From positions 310,001-374,000 of the forward strand of contig OZ254081.1 in assembly GCA_965267505.1 (NCBI GenBank): 64,000 nucleotides of DNA, in the 5' to 3' direction. The stretch is from JANQHS01 sp965267505. GTDB lineage: Bacteria; Bacteroidota; Bacteroidia; Cytophagales; CCMP332. The translations under genes and the position numbers were made by a program. The notes beneath the pieces are model-generated. The model was not told where the DNA came from and did not search any database. It was given only the letters and a program-made list of their open reading frames with translations. This document shows, one piece after another, positions 26,515 to 35,473 of this stretch. The stretch's first letter is position 1. Each line of letters opens with the position of its first letter.

Positions 26515-27807
26515 ATGGCTAAGATCAAACCTTTTCAGGCCTGGAGATATAATCCCAGAATAGCTGGGGAAATTGAAGATCTTACTTCTCCTCTTTTTGA
26601 TGTGGTTTCCGAAAAGCAAAGAGAAAAGCTTTACCAGAATCCCAAAAACAGCATCCACCTTTCGGTGCCCATTGGCAATAACCCTTTTGAAAATGCACGA
26701 TCCACCTTTTATCAGTGGAAAGCAAAAGAAATCCTTTTAAAGGATCCGATTCCTGGTATCTATCCATATTTCCAGGTTTTTTCCCTTGCCGGAGAACCCA
26801 GTGAATTTATCAGGAAGGGTTTTGTATGCATGGTTAAGATCGGTGATGAAGAAGAGAATGCGGTTCTCCTCCATGAGAACACCATACCACAAGCTGTCAA
26901 CGACCGCATCGAACTCCTTAGGACCACTCAATTGAATGTCAGCCCTACTCATGGATTGTACCACGATCCCGAATTTCAATTGGAAAGTATCCTGGATGAA
27001 GCTATCTCCTCTCCTATTTACGAAACAGAGGATTATCAGGGTGTAAAAGACATCCTATCCGTGGTTCAGGATGCCCAATTCATTGAGAAGTTTCAAGAAA
27101 TCCTTAGAGACCAAAAGATAATCCTTGCCGACGGACACCATAGGTTCGAAAGTTCAAAGGAATATCAGAAAGAGCAAAAAGAAAGCAATCCTGAGCACAC
27201 CGGTCAAGAGGAGTACAATTATCATTTGATGTATCTCACCAACTCTGCCTCCAAGGATTTACGAGTTCTTCCTACTCACAGACTGGTGAAGGGAATTGAA
27301 AATTTCAATCCCGAGCGCATAATGCAGTCTTTGGAAAAAGAATTTCATGTCCGTGAGATCGAAGATCCCTACGATATGGCTCAAGTGATCCTAGGAAAAA
27401 AGCACGCATTCGGAGTTTTATTTAAGGATAAATACTTCAAGATCAGGATGAGAGAAGATCACCAGGAACCCATTCCCTGGAAATTTCCAGAATCAATAAA
27501 AAAGCTCGACCTGACGATCATGCATTATTATGTCATTGAAAAAGCCTTGGGAATCGCAGGAATAAAACAAAGGAGCGATGAGCATCTAAGCTATGAGAGG
27601 AATTTCTCAACCTGTTTGGAAAGAGTGATATCTGGAAAGGAGCAAATGGCTATCATAACCAACGAGATCCAAATGGAGCAGATCCTTGAGGTCTGTCATA
27701 GTGGATTTACCCTTCCTCAGAAAAGCACCTATTTCTATCCAAAAGCTATTTGTGGTTATCTGTTTGCGTCTCTGGAAGATCAGGACACCACTCCAAGGTC
27801 TTCATAA
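26515..27807 (+). CDS. DUF1015 family protein
   Basis: The 430-residue protein begins MAKIKPFQAWRYNP, the characteristic start of DUF1015. It contains ILADGHHRFESSKEY, the conserved GHHR motif, near residues 200-215. A possible link to amino-acid or serine metabolism has been suggested for the family, but no activity is firmly assigned to my knowledge. It follows the biotin carboxylase gene by 2 bp, so the two are probably co-transcribed. Its last 28 bp overlap the 3' end of the convergent flavoprotein gene, the largest tail overlap in the window. Confidence 0.85.
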   Translation: MAKIKPFQAWRYNPRIAGEIEDLTSPLFDVVSEKQREKLYQNPKNSIHLSVPIGNNPFENARSTFYQWKAKEILLKDPIPGIYPYFQVFSLAGEPSEFIRKGFVCMVKIGDEEENAVLLHENTIPQAVNDRIELLRTTQLNVSPTHGLYHDPEFQLESILDEAISSPIYETEDYQGVKDILSVVQDAQFIEKFQEILRDQKIILADGHHRFESSKEYQKEQKESNPEHTGQEEYNYHLMYLTNSASKDLRVLPTHRLVKGIENFNPERIMQSLEKEFHVREIEDPYDMAQVILGKKHAFGVLFKDKYFKIRMREDHQEPIPWKFPESIKKLDLTIMHYYVIEKALGIAGIKQRSDEHLSYERNFSTCLERVISGKEQMAIITNEIQMEQILEVCHSGFTLPQKSTYFYPKAICGYLFASLEDQDTTPRSS

Positions 27808-29276
27808 ACCCCATCATGGAATCTTCGGCAAACCACCTTGTTTTCAATAAGGCCCGGTTTAATAATGGACTTACCAAGAAACATTCTCACACATTCCTGA
27901 ATACCCTCAATAATTGATGGATGTGGATGTATCAATTCTGCCAATTCCTCGACCCCGGAATTAGTTGAGATCAATAAGGCTACAGTTTGTATGGCAGAAG
28001 ATGCATGTTCTCCAAGAGCTCTCATGCCCAATATCTTCATATCGTCATCATCCGTAACCAGAATTTTGAAAAAACCTTGAGTCCTTCGCATAGCAATTGC
28101 TCTGGGAATCAAGTCAAATGCCAAGGAGACCACCTTGTAGGAAATTCCTTTGGCCTGAGCTTGTTGCTCGTTCAATCCAACACCAGCCGTTTCTGGACTG
28201 AGAAACATGATGGTTGAAATATTATCATAGGTCATTGGTTTGTCCGGATTGCCATACATCTTTTCTATAGCATACCTTCCTTCAAGCTCGCCTACATTTA
28301 CGAGAGCAATATCAGCCGTAAGGTCCCCAACGGCATATATATTCTTAATACTGGTTTGGGTATTGTCATCAACGATATGCCCTCTTTTTGACATTTCAAC
28401 CCCGATTTCTTCTAAACCTAAACCTTCAATATTTGGAACCCTACCAATCGAGATCAGGGCTTTTTCCACCTCATAGGACTCAATGCTTCCATCCTGATTA
28501 TTCTTGGTCTCGTAATAGACCTTATCCCCCCTAACCTCCATTTTATGGAGATCGGTATTCCTATGGATTTCCACACCGTTTTGTTGGAGATTGAATTCTA
28601 TGATCTCAGTAAGGTCAGGATCTTCAAAAGGCAGAATCCTATCATCCCTGGCTATAATATTGACTTTAGTTCTACCGAAGTTGCTGAATATAGTAGCGAA
28701 TTCGCAACCAATGACCCCTGCACCAACGATCACAAGGCTTTCAGGAAAACCCCGGAAATTATGTATCCCGTCACTGGTGACAACGGTTTTTTCATCTATT
28801 GGTATACCATCTATAAACCTAGGGCGGCTACCGGTCGCTAGTACAACATTCTCGGCTTGAACTGTTTCTTTTCCATCGCTCCCGCTTATTTCAACTTCAT
28901 TTGGAGTGATCAGCCTAGCACTGCCTTTTTTATAAAAGAATTTCCCATTAGCTGCTGTTTCCTTTAACCATTCAACCTGTTGGGATAATAATGATGCCCT
29001 TTCCTGGGTGGCATCGCTTACGTCGGCTAAGAAATCTGACCACTGAGCGGTTTGAGGTGGTTGCATGCCATAGCGTTTAAGTTTATCCTGATACATCTTG
29101 GACTGCCTGGACAACTCCCACCAGGTCTTGGAACTTAAGGCACCATTAAAGATGCCCGCTCCACCTAAAGACTCCTTTTCAACCAGTAAAACTTTCTTAT
29201 TAAAATCCACCGCACGCATTGCACTGGCGAATCCGGAGGGGCCACCCCCAATAACAACAACATCGTAGTTTTCCAT
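27780..29276 (-). CDS. DLD-family NAD(P)/FAD oxidoreductase lacking the redox disulfide
   Basis: The 498-residue protein has the fold of dihydrolipoamide dehydrogenase. It shows an FAD motif (VVIGGGPSGFASAMRA), an NAD(P) motif (IVGAGVIGCEFATIF), the second FAD-binding stretch near NIYAVGDLTADIAL, and a C-terminal HPHPSIIEGIQE that retains the active-site His-Glu region. At the disulfide position (GGTCLNVGCIPSK in E3 enzymes) it reads GGAGIFNGALSSK, so both cysteines are absent. It is therefore not a normal E3; soluble transhydrogenase (SthA) likewise lacks the full pair and is one candidate. The start is the ATG at 29276 (MENYDVVVIG). It lies downstream of glnN. Confidence 0.85.
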   Translation of the reverse strand: MENYDVVVIGGGPSGFASAMRAVDFNKKVLLVEKESLGGAGIFNGALSSKTWWELSRQSKMYQDKLKRYGMQPPQTAQWSDFLADVSDATQERASLLSQQVEWLKETAANGKFFYKKGSARLITPNEVEISGSDGKETVQAENVVLATGSRPRFIDGIPIDEKTVVTSDGIHNFRGFPESLVIVGAGVIGCEFATIFSNFGRTKVNIIARDDRILPFEDPDLTEIIEFNLQQNGVEIHRNTDLHKMEVRGDKVYYETKNNQDGSIESYEVEKALISIGRVPNIEGLGLEEIGVEMSKRGHIVDDNTQTSIKNIYAVGDLTADIALVNVGELEGRYAIEKMYGNPDKPMTYDNISTIMFLSPETAGVGLNEQQAQAKGISYKVVSLAFDLIPRAIAMRRTQGFFKILVTDDDDMKILGMRALGEHASSAIQTVALLISTNSGVEELAELIHPHPSIIEGIQECVRMFLGKSIIKPGLIENKVVCRRFHDGVYEDLGVVS

Positions 29277-29344
29277 ACCCAGGGTTGGTTTAAGCACAAC
29301 CAAAATGGTAAGAAATTGGGAGTTTCCAAAAAAATGGCCCTATG

Positions 29345-31507
29345 CTATCGGATGAACAGCATTTCCCGGTATTTCACCAACGGCCAATCCTCATCATCAA
29401 CCAGTAGTTCTAATTTATCAGCAGCATAACGGATCTTGTCGAAGTATTTCCCCTTCACATTATCTCCATAGGCAATGGCCAGCTCTCTCATATCCTCGAT
29501 CTTGTTCACCTTCCTTCTTTCATCGATCATTTGCCTTACCCCAACCTTAAGTGCATTGATATGGCCAGATATTTCTTCAATTGCCTTTACAACCTGTGAA
29601 TTATCTATCCCTAATTCCTTAAGACCCCGAGCATTGGCTATCAATTTGTTCTGATAAGCAATTCCGGTAGGGATGATATGATTCAAAGCAAGATCTCCCA
29701 TTACCCTGGACTCGATCTGGATCTTCCTAACATAATTCTCCAACATGATCTCATGCCGAGCCTCAAGCTCTGTCTCATTGCAAACATTATGTTTTCCATA
29801 AAGCTCCTTCGTTTCCTTAGTCACATAAGCATCCAGGGCTCTAGGAGTATCCTTTACGTTGGAAAGGCCTCTTTTCTTCGCCTCTTTAACCCAATCCTCT
29901 GAGTAACCATCACCTTCAAACCTTCTATCTTTTGAATCCTTGATATACTTCCTTAGGATCTTAACGATCGATAGTCTTTTGTCTTCTCCCTTATCGATCA
30001 GTTTTTGTAATTCCTGATTGAACTGATCCAGTTGTTCCGCAACGGCAACATTCAATACTGTCATCGGCTGAGCAACATTTGAATCAGAACCCACGGCACG
30101 GAATTCAAATTTGTTTCCTGTAAAGGCAAATGGAGATGTTCTGTTCCTATCGGTATTATCCATTAAGATCTCAGGGATCTTATCGATACCTAACTTCATA
30201 TACATATTATCTCCTTTCTCAATGCTGAGATTTCCTTTGCTCTCCAATTCATCAAGAACCCTGGATAATTGCTCTCCAATAAATGCTGAGATTATTGCTG
30301 GTGGAGCTTCATTTGCTCCTAGTCTAAAATCATTTCCCGCTGATGCGATACTAGCCCTTAAAAGGTCTGCTCGATCGTGTACAGCTTTTAAGGTGTTGAC
30401 AAAGAAAACTAGGAATTGAAGGTTTTCCCTGGCAGAAGAGGATGGCTGAAGAAGATTGACCCCAGTATTTGTGATTAAGGACCAGTTGTTATGCTTTCCA
30501 CTCCCATTCATGCCTGCAAATGGTTTTTCATGAAACAAAACCTTCAGATTATGCTTTTCAGCTACCTTGTTCATGATATCCATCAACAGTTGATTATGAT
30601 CAGTTGCCAGGTTTATCTCTTCAAATCTTGGAGCAACCTCGAACTGACTTGGGGCTACCTCATTGTGACGCGTGGAAACAGGAATCCCAAGTTTTAAAGC
30701 TTCGATCTCAAAATCCTTCATGAAATCATAAACTCTTGGAGGAATAGATCCGAAATAATGATCATCCAATTGTTGCCCCCTTGCAGGATTATGTCCAAAC
30801 ACGGTTCTTCCGGCCATTACCAGGTCTGGCCTGGCAGCAAACAATCCTTTGTCAACTACGAAATACTCCTGCTCTACACCTAGAGAAGCGGAAACTTTGT
30901 TTACGTTTCTATCAAAGAATTTACAAGTTGTAGAAGCTGCTCTATCAACCGCTTCAATAGCTTTTAATAAAGGAGCTTTATAATCCAATGCTTCGCCGGT
31001 GTAGGAAACAAATATTGTAGGAATACAAAGGGTCGTTCCTATGATGAACATGGGAGAAGTAGGGTCCCATGCAGTGTATCCTCTGGCCTCGAATGTAGAT
31101 CTAATACCGCCACTTGGAAATGAAGAGGCATCAGGCTCTTGTTGAACCAGGGTACCACCACTAAATTTTTCGATTTGCGCTCCTGCATCAAAAAAGGAAT
31201 CATGTTTCTCTGCAGTAGCACCAGTAAGTGGCTGAAACCAGTGAGTATAATGAGTCACTCCATGTTTGGTAGCCCAATTCCTTGCAGCGGCTGCAACCGT
31301 ATCTGCGGTTTCCATATCAATTCCCTCTCCTCTTTCTATCGCTGTGACAACCTTTTTATAAACTTCCCCTGGGAGGTTTTCTTTCATCTTGTCTGTTCCA
31401 AAAGATTTCTGACCGAAAAAATCAGACACTTTGTTGGATGGGAATTCTACTTTGACTTTGGGCCTTTGTTGAGCGCTTAAGATCGCATTGAGTCGAAAAT
31501 TTGCCAT
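29345..31507 (-). CDS. glnN: Glutamine synthetase type III
   Basis: GSIII makes glutamine from glutamate, ammonia and ATP; this 720-residue form is typical of Bacteroidota and cyanobacteria, against about 450-470 for GSI. Visible motifs include LGVEQEYFVVDKGLF, ARGQQLDDHYFG, TRHNEVAPSQFEVAP and FAGMNGSGKHNNWSL, which carry the metal and substrate-binding residues. TDRNRTSPFAFTGNKFEFR follows, with the catalytic loop region. It is divergent from mtaB across a 182-bp gap. The gap holds a weak -7-like element (TATGTTTC on the minus strand) but no recognisable nitrogen-control site. The flavoprotein gene follows 68 bp downstream. Confidence 0.96.
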   Translation of the reverse strand: MANFRLNAILSAQQRPKVKVEFPSNKVSDFFGQKSFGTDKMKENLPGEVYKKVVTAIERGEGIDMETADTVAAAARNWATKHGVTHYTHWFQPLTGATAEKHDSFFDAGAQIEKFSGGTLVQQEPDASSFPSGGIRSTFEARGYTAWDPTSPMFIIGTTLCIPTIFVSYTGEALDYKAPLLKAIEAVDRAASTTCKFFDRNVNKVSASLGVEQEYFVVDKGLFAARPDLVMAGRTVFGHNPARGQQLDDHYFGSIPPRVYDFMKDFEIEALKLGIPVSTRHNEVAPSQFEVAPRFEEINLATDHNQLLMDIMNKVAEKHNLKVLFHEKPFAGMNGSGKHNNWSLITNTGVNLLQPSSSARENLQFLVFFVNTLKAVHDRADLLRASIASAGNDFRLGANEAPPAIISAFIGEQLSRVLDELESKGNLSIEKGDNMYMKLGIDKIPEILMDNTDRNRTSPFAFTGNKFEFRAVGSDSNVAQPMTVLNVAVAEQLDQFNQELQKLIDKGEDKRLSIVKILRKYIKDSKDRRFEGDGYSEDWVKEAKKRGLSNVKDTPRALDAYVTKETKELYGKHNVCNETELEARHEIMLENYVRKIQIESRVMGDLALNHIIPTGIAYQNKLIANARGLKELGIDNSQVVKAIEEISGHINALKVGVRQMIDERRKVNKIEDMRELAIAYGDNVKGKYFDKIRYAADKLELLVDDEDWPLVKYREMLFIR

Positions 31508-31650
31508 TTTTTAGGGTGTTGGGTTATTTATTCTCCAAAATTGGTCAAATTCTTGCAATTTTTCGAAACATAGGGTCTTTTTTATCCACACTTTTTAATA
31601 TTTCATGTTTTAAAAAGGAAAACTGGGTCAATTTTCATCAATAATTTAAA

Positions 31651-31662
31651 AATTCATGAATT
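31651..31662. promoter_or_regulatory. Perfect 12-bp palindrome upstream of mtaB
   Basis: AATTCATGAATT is a perfect palindrome lying 13 bases upstream of the mtaB -7 box, in the glnN-mtaB intergenic gap. Its position near the -33 region is compatible with an operator, but the sequence is AT-rich and could occur by chance. Confidence 0.25.
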
Positions 31663-31675
31663 ATTGCTTTATGAG

Positions 31676-31683
31676 TACTTTTG
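31676..31683 (+). promoter_or_regulatory. Bacteroidota -7 box directly at the mtaB start
   Basis: TACTTTTG matches TAnnTTTG exactly and ends only six bases before the mtaB ATG at 31690. Transcription starting five to seven bases downstream would give a leaderless or nearly leaderless mRNA. No TTG lies at the standard -33 spacing. Confidence 0.6.
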
Positions 31684-31689
31684 CAGCCC

Positions 31690-32994
31690 ATGAAAAAAGT
31701 GGCTTTTTATACACTGGGTTGCAAACTGAACCTGACCGACACAAATTCCATTGCAAAAGAATTTGAGAAGGAAGGATATGAGGTTACGGATTTCCTTTCT
31801 GATCCAGATGTTTTTGTTATCAATACCTGCTCGGTAACAGATAATGCTGATAAGAAATGTAGGAAGATCGTTAAGGAGGCGAAGAGAATTAATAAGGATT
31901 CAGAAGTGATCGTTGTGGGTTGCTATGCACAGCTTAAACCAGAAGAGATCTCAAAGATTCCGGGGGTCACGGGTGTCTTTGGCACCGAACAAAAGTTTGA
32001 AATATTAAAGCATCTTAATTCACAGGAAAGCATTGCAAAAGGAAGCATAGAAAAGTTGGAATTTGTTCCGGCATATTCTGGAGAAGAAAGAACCAGGTTG
32101 TTTTTTAAGGTTCAGGATGGATGCAACTATAAATGCAGTTTTTGCACCATTCCCTTAGCCAGGGGAAAGTCCAGGAGCACCAATTCTTCAGATCTGGTGA
32201 AACTTGCTGAAGAAGCAGTACTAGAAAATGGGTCAAAAGAGATCATTCTGACTGGGGTTAATATTGGAGATTTTGGGATCATAGAAGGCAGACGAAAAGA
32301 AAAACTGATCGATCTGCTGAGAAAAATGGAAGAAAGCCCAATTCTTCCTAGGATCCGGATCTCAAGCATCGAGCCGAACCTATTAAGTGATGAAATCATT
32401 GAATTTGCCTCAAAATCAAAAAAGATTGTTCCTCATTTCCACATCCCTCTTCAATCAGGTAGTGATAAGATCCTAACCGAAATGAAAAGGAGATATCGTA
32501 GGGATCTTTACAAAACCAGGGTAGAAAAGATCAAAATGCTTATTCCTGATGCTTGTATTGGAGTGGATGTTATAGTAGGCTTTCCTGGAGAAGGAATGGA
32601 AGAATTCTCAGAAACCTATCATTTCCTGGAATCACTTCCAATAAGCTACCTTCATGTATTCCCTTATTCGGAAAGGGCCAACACAGTAGCTCCCAAGCTG
32701 GAAGGGAAAGTATCGCCAAAGGAAAGAACAAGAAGAGCGGATAACCTTAGGGAGCTTTCTGAAAGAAAGAAAAAAGAATTCTACCTAACACAAGTAGGAA
32801 CCTCAAGAACAGTTGTTTATGAGGCTCTAAATAAAAACGGAAAAATGTTGGGTTTCACCGAAAACTATATCCGGATTGAAGCTGATTACGACCCACAGGA
32901 GATCAATGAACTTAAATCAATTAAAGTGGGCGAAATAAGTGATCAACTAATTGCCCAGGCAAAAGAGATTCCTCAACCAAATAAATTTTTTTAA
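31690..32994 (+). CDS. mtaB: tRNA t6A37 methylthiotransferase
   Basis: MtaB converts t6A37 to ms2t6A37 in tRNAs. It is a radical-SAM enzyme with an N-terminal iron-sulfur domain (YTLGCKLNLTDT, NTCSVTDNADKKC and VVGCYAQ give its three cysteines). The radical-SAM cysteines are in DGCNYKCSFCTIPLARG, and the sequence HIPLQSGSDKIL is a family hallmark. From the ATG at 31690 the protein has 434 residues. A TTG at 31681 is in frame but falls inside the -7 box. Sua5 at 17380 makes the t6A precursor, so two steps of the same tRNA pathway are in this window. Confidence 0.94.
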   Translation: MKKVAFYTLGCKLNLTDTNSIAKEFEKEGYEVTDFLSDPDVFVINTCSVTDNADKKCRKIVKEAKRINKDSEVIVVGCYAQLKPEEISKIPGVTGVFGTEQKFEILKHLNSQESIAKGSIEKLEFVPAYSGEERTRLFFKVQDGCNYKCSFCTIPLARGKSRSTNSSDLVKLAEEAVLENGSKEIILTGVNIGDFGIIEGRRKEKLIDLLRKMEESPILPRIRISSIEPNLLSDEIIEFASKSKKIVPHFHIPLQSGSDKILTEMKRRYRRDLYKTRVEKIKMLIPDACIGVDVIVGFPGEGMEEFSETYHFLESLPISYLHVFPYSERANTVAPKLEGKVSPKERTRRADNLRELSERKKKEFYLTQVGTSRTVVYEALNKNGKMLGFTENYIRIEADYDPQEINELKSIKVGEISDQLIAQAKEIPQPNKFF

Positions 32995-33004
32995 TCTAAC
33001 ACGT

Positions 33005-34813
33005 ATGAGAAAACTAATTGTCCTATTTACTCTTTTAACCCCTTTTTTATTCCTCTCTTGCCAAAAGGAGGATTCAGGGTCAACAAAGGATGAAGTCCAA
33101 GCCTTTTTGGATGATTATACTACAACCTTCCTCGACCTGTACTATAAATCGGCTGAAGCCGAATGGGCTGTAAACACCAAGATCATTGAAGGAGACACAA
33201 CTCTAAAAGCTGCAGCCACAAAAGCGAATGAAGATTTTGCTGATTATACAGGCTCCCAGGAAGTAATTGCAAGAGCAAAAGCATTTCTTGAGAACACCGA
33301 AGGATTAGGTGAATTGCAGATCAAGCAATTGGAAACTATCCTTCACCAGGCAGCCAATAACCCGCAATCCGCAGGTGAAGCAACCAAGAAAAGAATTGCT
33401 ATGGAGGTTAAGCAAAACTCTGACCTATTTGGTTACAAGTTTGTATATCAGGGTGACACCCTATCTACCAATGCGATCGATCAAATCTTAATTGAAGAAA
33501 CAGACATAAATAAGCGCCTTGGAGTTTGGGAAACAAGTAAATCGGTAGGGCTGGTCCTTAAAGATGGACTTAGTGAATTAAGGGATCTAAGAAACGAAAC
33601 AGTACAATCGTTAGGGTACAAAGATTATTTCGATTACCAGGTTTCCGATTATGGCATGGAGGTAGACGAAATGATGAAAATGAATGAGGACCTGATAAGC
33701 GATATCTGGCCTCTTTACAGGGAACTTCACACTTATATGAGGTACAGCCTTGCAGAGAAGTATGGACAAGAAGTTCCTGATATGCTTCCTGCTCATTGGT
33801 TACCAAACAGATGGGGACAGGATTGGGCATCAGAAGTTGAAGTTGAAGGGCTGGATATTGATGATGTTCTTGAGGAAAAAGGTTCAGAATGGCTCTTAAA
33901 GCAAAGTGAGAGGTTTTATGTAAGTCTGGGGTTTGAAGAGTTACCTGCCTCCTTTTGGGAGCTATCAGATCTATACCCTCTTCCTGAAGGCGCTGATTAT
34001 TCCAAAAACAATCATGCTTCTGCATGGCATATGGACTTGAAGAACGATGTCAGGTCCCTTATGTCGGTTGAGCCTAATACCAGGTGGTATGAAACAACTC
34101 ATCATGAGTATGGACATATTTACTATTACATAGCATATACAAATCCGGATGTTCCTCCCTTATTAAGAGGTGGAGCAAATCGTGCTTTCCATGAGGCAAT
34201 CGGTTCGATGCTAGGACTGGCCGCCATGCAAAAACCATTTTTAGCAAACTTAGAATTGATCGATCCGGATACCCAAACAGATGAATTGAAGACTTTGCTC
34301 AAAGAAGCATTGAGCTACATCACCTTCATCCCTTTTTCAGCGGGTGTAATGACACATTTCGAAAATGACCTTTATAGCAATGGGATCACTGCTGAGCAAT
34401 TCAATGAGTCGTGGTGGAAATACAAGACCAAATACCAGGGAATTGTTCCTCCTTCAGAAAGAGGCTCTGAATATTGCGATGCGGCTTCAAAGACTCACAT
34501 TAATAATGATGCTGCTCAATACTATGATTATGCCCTTTCCTATGCTCTGTTATTCCAATTCCATAATTATATTTCAAAGGAGATCCTAAAGCAGGATCCC
34601 CGAAATACCAATTATTACGGAAGCAAGGAGGTCGGAAACTTCTTAAAGGATGTCTTAAGCCCTGGAGCTACAAAAGATTGGAGAGAATTATTGCAAGAAA
34701 CCACTGGGGAAAGCATCAATGCAAAGGCTATGCTTGAATATTTTGATCCCTTGATGGACCACTTAAAAACTTTGAATGAAGGAAGAGAACATACTCTTCC
34801 TGAAAAGATCTAA
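33005..34813 (+). CDS. M2-family zinc metallopeptidase lipoprotein (ACE-like)
   Basis: A 602-residue peptidyl-dipeptidase of the angiotensin-converting enzyme family. The signal MRKLIVLFTLLTPFLFLSC gives a lipidated Cys19, so it sits in the envelope. The zinc site is H367-E368-Y-G-H371 in TTHHEYGHIYYY, with the third ligand Glu in FHEAIGSMLGLA about 24 residues later. The length matches single-domain ACE homologues. I chose the ATG at 33005 because it starts the signal peptide; an upstream in-frame ATG at 32951 lies inside mtaB. It follows mtaB by 10 bp and ends 1 bp before a shared terminator. Confidence 0.92.
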   Translation: MRKLIVLFTLLTPFLFLSCQKEDSGSTKDEVQAFLDDYTTTFLDLYYKSAEAEWAVNTKIIEGDTTLKAAATKANEDFADYTGSQEVIARAKAFLENTEGLGELQIKQLETILHQAANNPQSAGEATKKRIAMEVKQNSDLFGYKFVYQGDTLSTNAIDQILIEETDINKRLGVWETSKSVGLVLKDGLSELRDLRNETVQSLGYKDYFDYQVSDYGMEVDEMMKMNEDLISDIWPLYRELHTYMRYSLAEKYGQEVPDMLPAHWLPNRWGQDWASEVEVEGLDIDDVLEEKGSEWLLKQSERFYVSLGFEELPASFWELSDLYPLPEGADYSKNNHASAWHMDLKNDVRSLMSVEPNTRWYETTHHEYGHIYYYIAYTNPDVPPLLRGGANRAFHEAIGSMLGLAAMQKPFLANLELIDPDTQTDELKTLLKEALSYITFIPFSAGVMTHFENDLYSNGITAEQFNESWWKYKTKYQGIVPPSERGSEYCDAASKTHINNDAAQYYDYALSYALLFQFHNYISKEILKQDPRNTNYYGSKEVGNFLKDVLSPGATKDWRELLQETTGESINAKAMLEYFDPLMDHLKTLNEGREHTLPEKI

Positions 34814-34814
34814 G

Positions 34815-34838
34815 AAAAGGGGCTAAGGCCCCTTTTTT
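34815..34838. terminator. Bidirectional terminator between the M2 peptidase and DUF3109 genes
   Basis: AAAAGGGGC (34815-34823) pairs with GCCCCTTTT (34828-34836) across a four-base loop; the loop side holds the DUF3109 stop codon at 34823-34825. A-run and T-run flanks let the hairpin work on both strands. Confidence 0.85.
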
Positions 34839-35398
34839 ATTTCTTCCATCACTTCGGCAAACTCAGTGTACCATTCTTCCCCATACTTTCTTGTTAGGGA
34901 GGACTTCAAAAACTTATATAGAGGCAGACCGATCTTGCTGCCATGATCACAGGCACTTTCACAGATCTGCCAACGATGATAATTCAAAGCCTTGGCATCA
35001 AATAACTTAGTTTCCCTTGCAGGGTATAGATGGCAGGAAATCGGTTTTTTAAAATCCTCATCGCTCCCATCCCAAACCTGCTCAAAAGAACATTTCAGAT
35101 TATTATTCTCATCATAGATAGCATAGATGCATTCACGATTCCCAATGGTTGGGGTTACCAGGTCACCTTCCCTATCTCGCACAACATGTCCCTCTTTCTC
35201 CAAGACCTCAATTGCTTCTTTACTCATCAAAGGCAATACTTTTTCAAGTTTTTCCTTTATCAAGCCGCTTTCTTTCTCTTCGAGAGGGGCCCCAGCATCT
35301 CCTTCAACACAACAAGCACCCTTGCATTTTGAAATATCACAGCAGAACATTTCTTCCACAAAATCCTCGCTTACCAATACATCTCCTACCTTGATCAA
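34823..35398 (-). CDS. DUF3109 family cysteine-rich protein
   Basis: The 191-residue protein starts MIKVGDVLVSEDFVEE and has a dense cysteine motif, FCCDISKCKGACCVEGDAG, near residues 18-36. Further cysteines lie at about residues 88, 101, 122 and 145 (for example ISCHLYPAR and ICESACDHG). This is the DUF3109 family of Bacteroidota, related in pattern to YkgJ-type CxxxCxxCC proteins, which probably bind zinc or an iron-sulfur cluster. Function is unknown. Its last codons form one arm of the terminator shared with the peptidase gene. It is divergent from the helicase gene across about 75 bp. Confidence 0.85.
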   Translation of the reverse strand: MIKVGDVLVSEDFVEEMFCCDISKCKGACCVEGDAGAPLEEKESGLIKEKLEKVLPLMSKEAIEVLEKEGHVVRDREGDLVTPTIGNRECIYAIYDENNNLKCSFEQVWDGSDEDFKKPISCHLYPARETKLFDAKALNYHRWQICESACDHGSKIGLPLYKFLKSSLTRKYGEEWYTEFAEVMEEIKKGP

Positions 35399-35473
35399 TC
35401 TTTTTTTTAATCAAAGTAGCATTGTTTTTTCTTGGCAAAAAAGGATTGTGTTTTTTTGCCCTTTCAGAAACAG

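Noticed and set aside
31501..31690. Possible riboswitch or nitrogen-control element in the glnN-mtaB gap
   Set aside because: I looked for conserved structured motifs and saw none; only a weak -7-like box, one AT-rich palindrome and the mtaB -7 box are visible.
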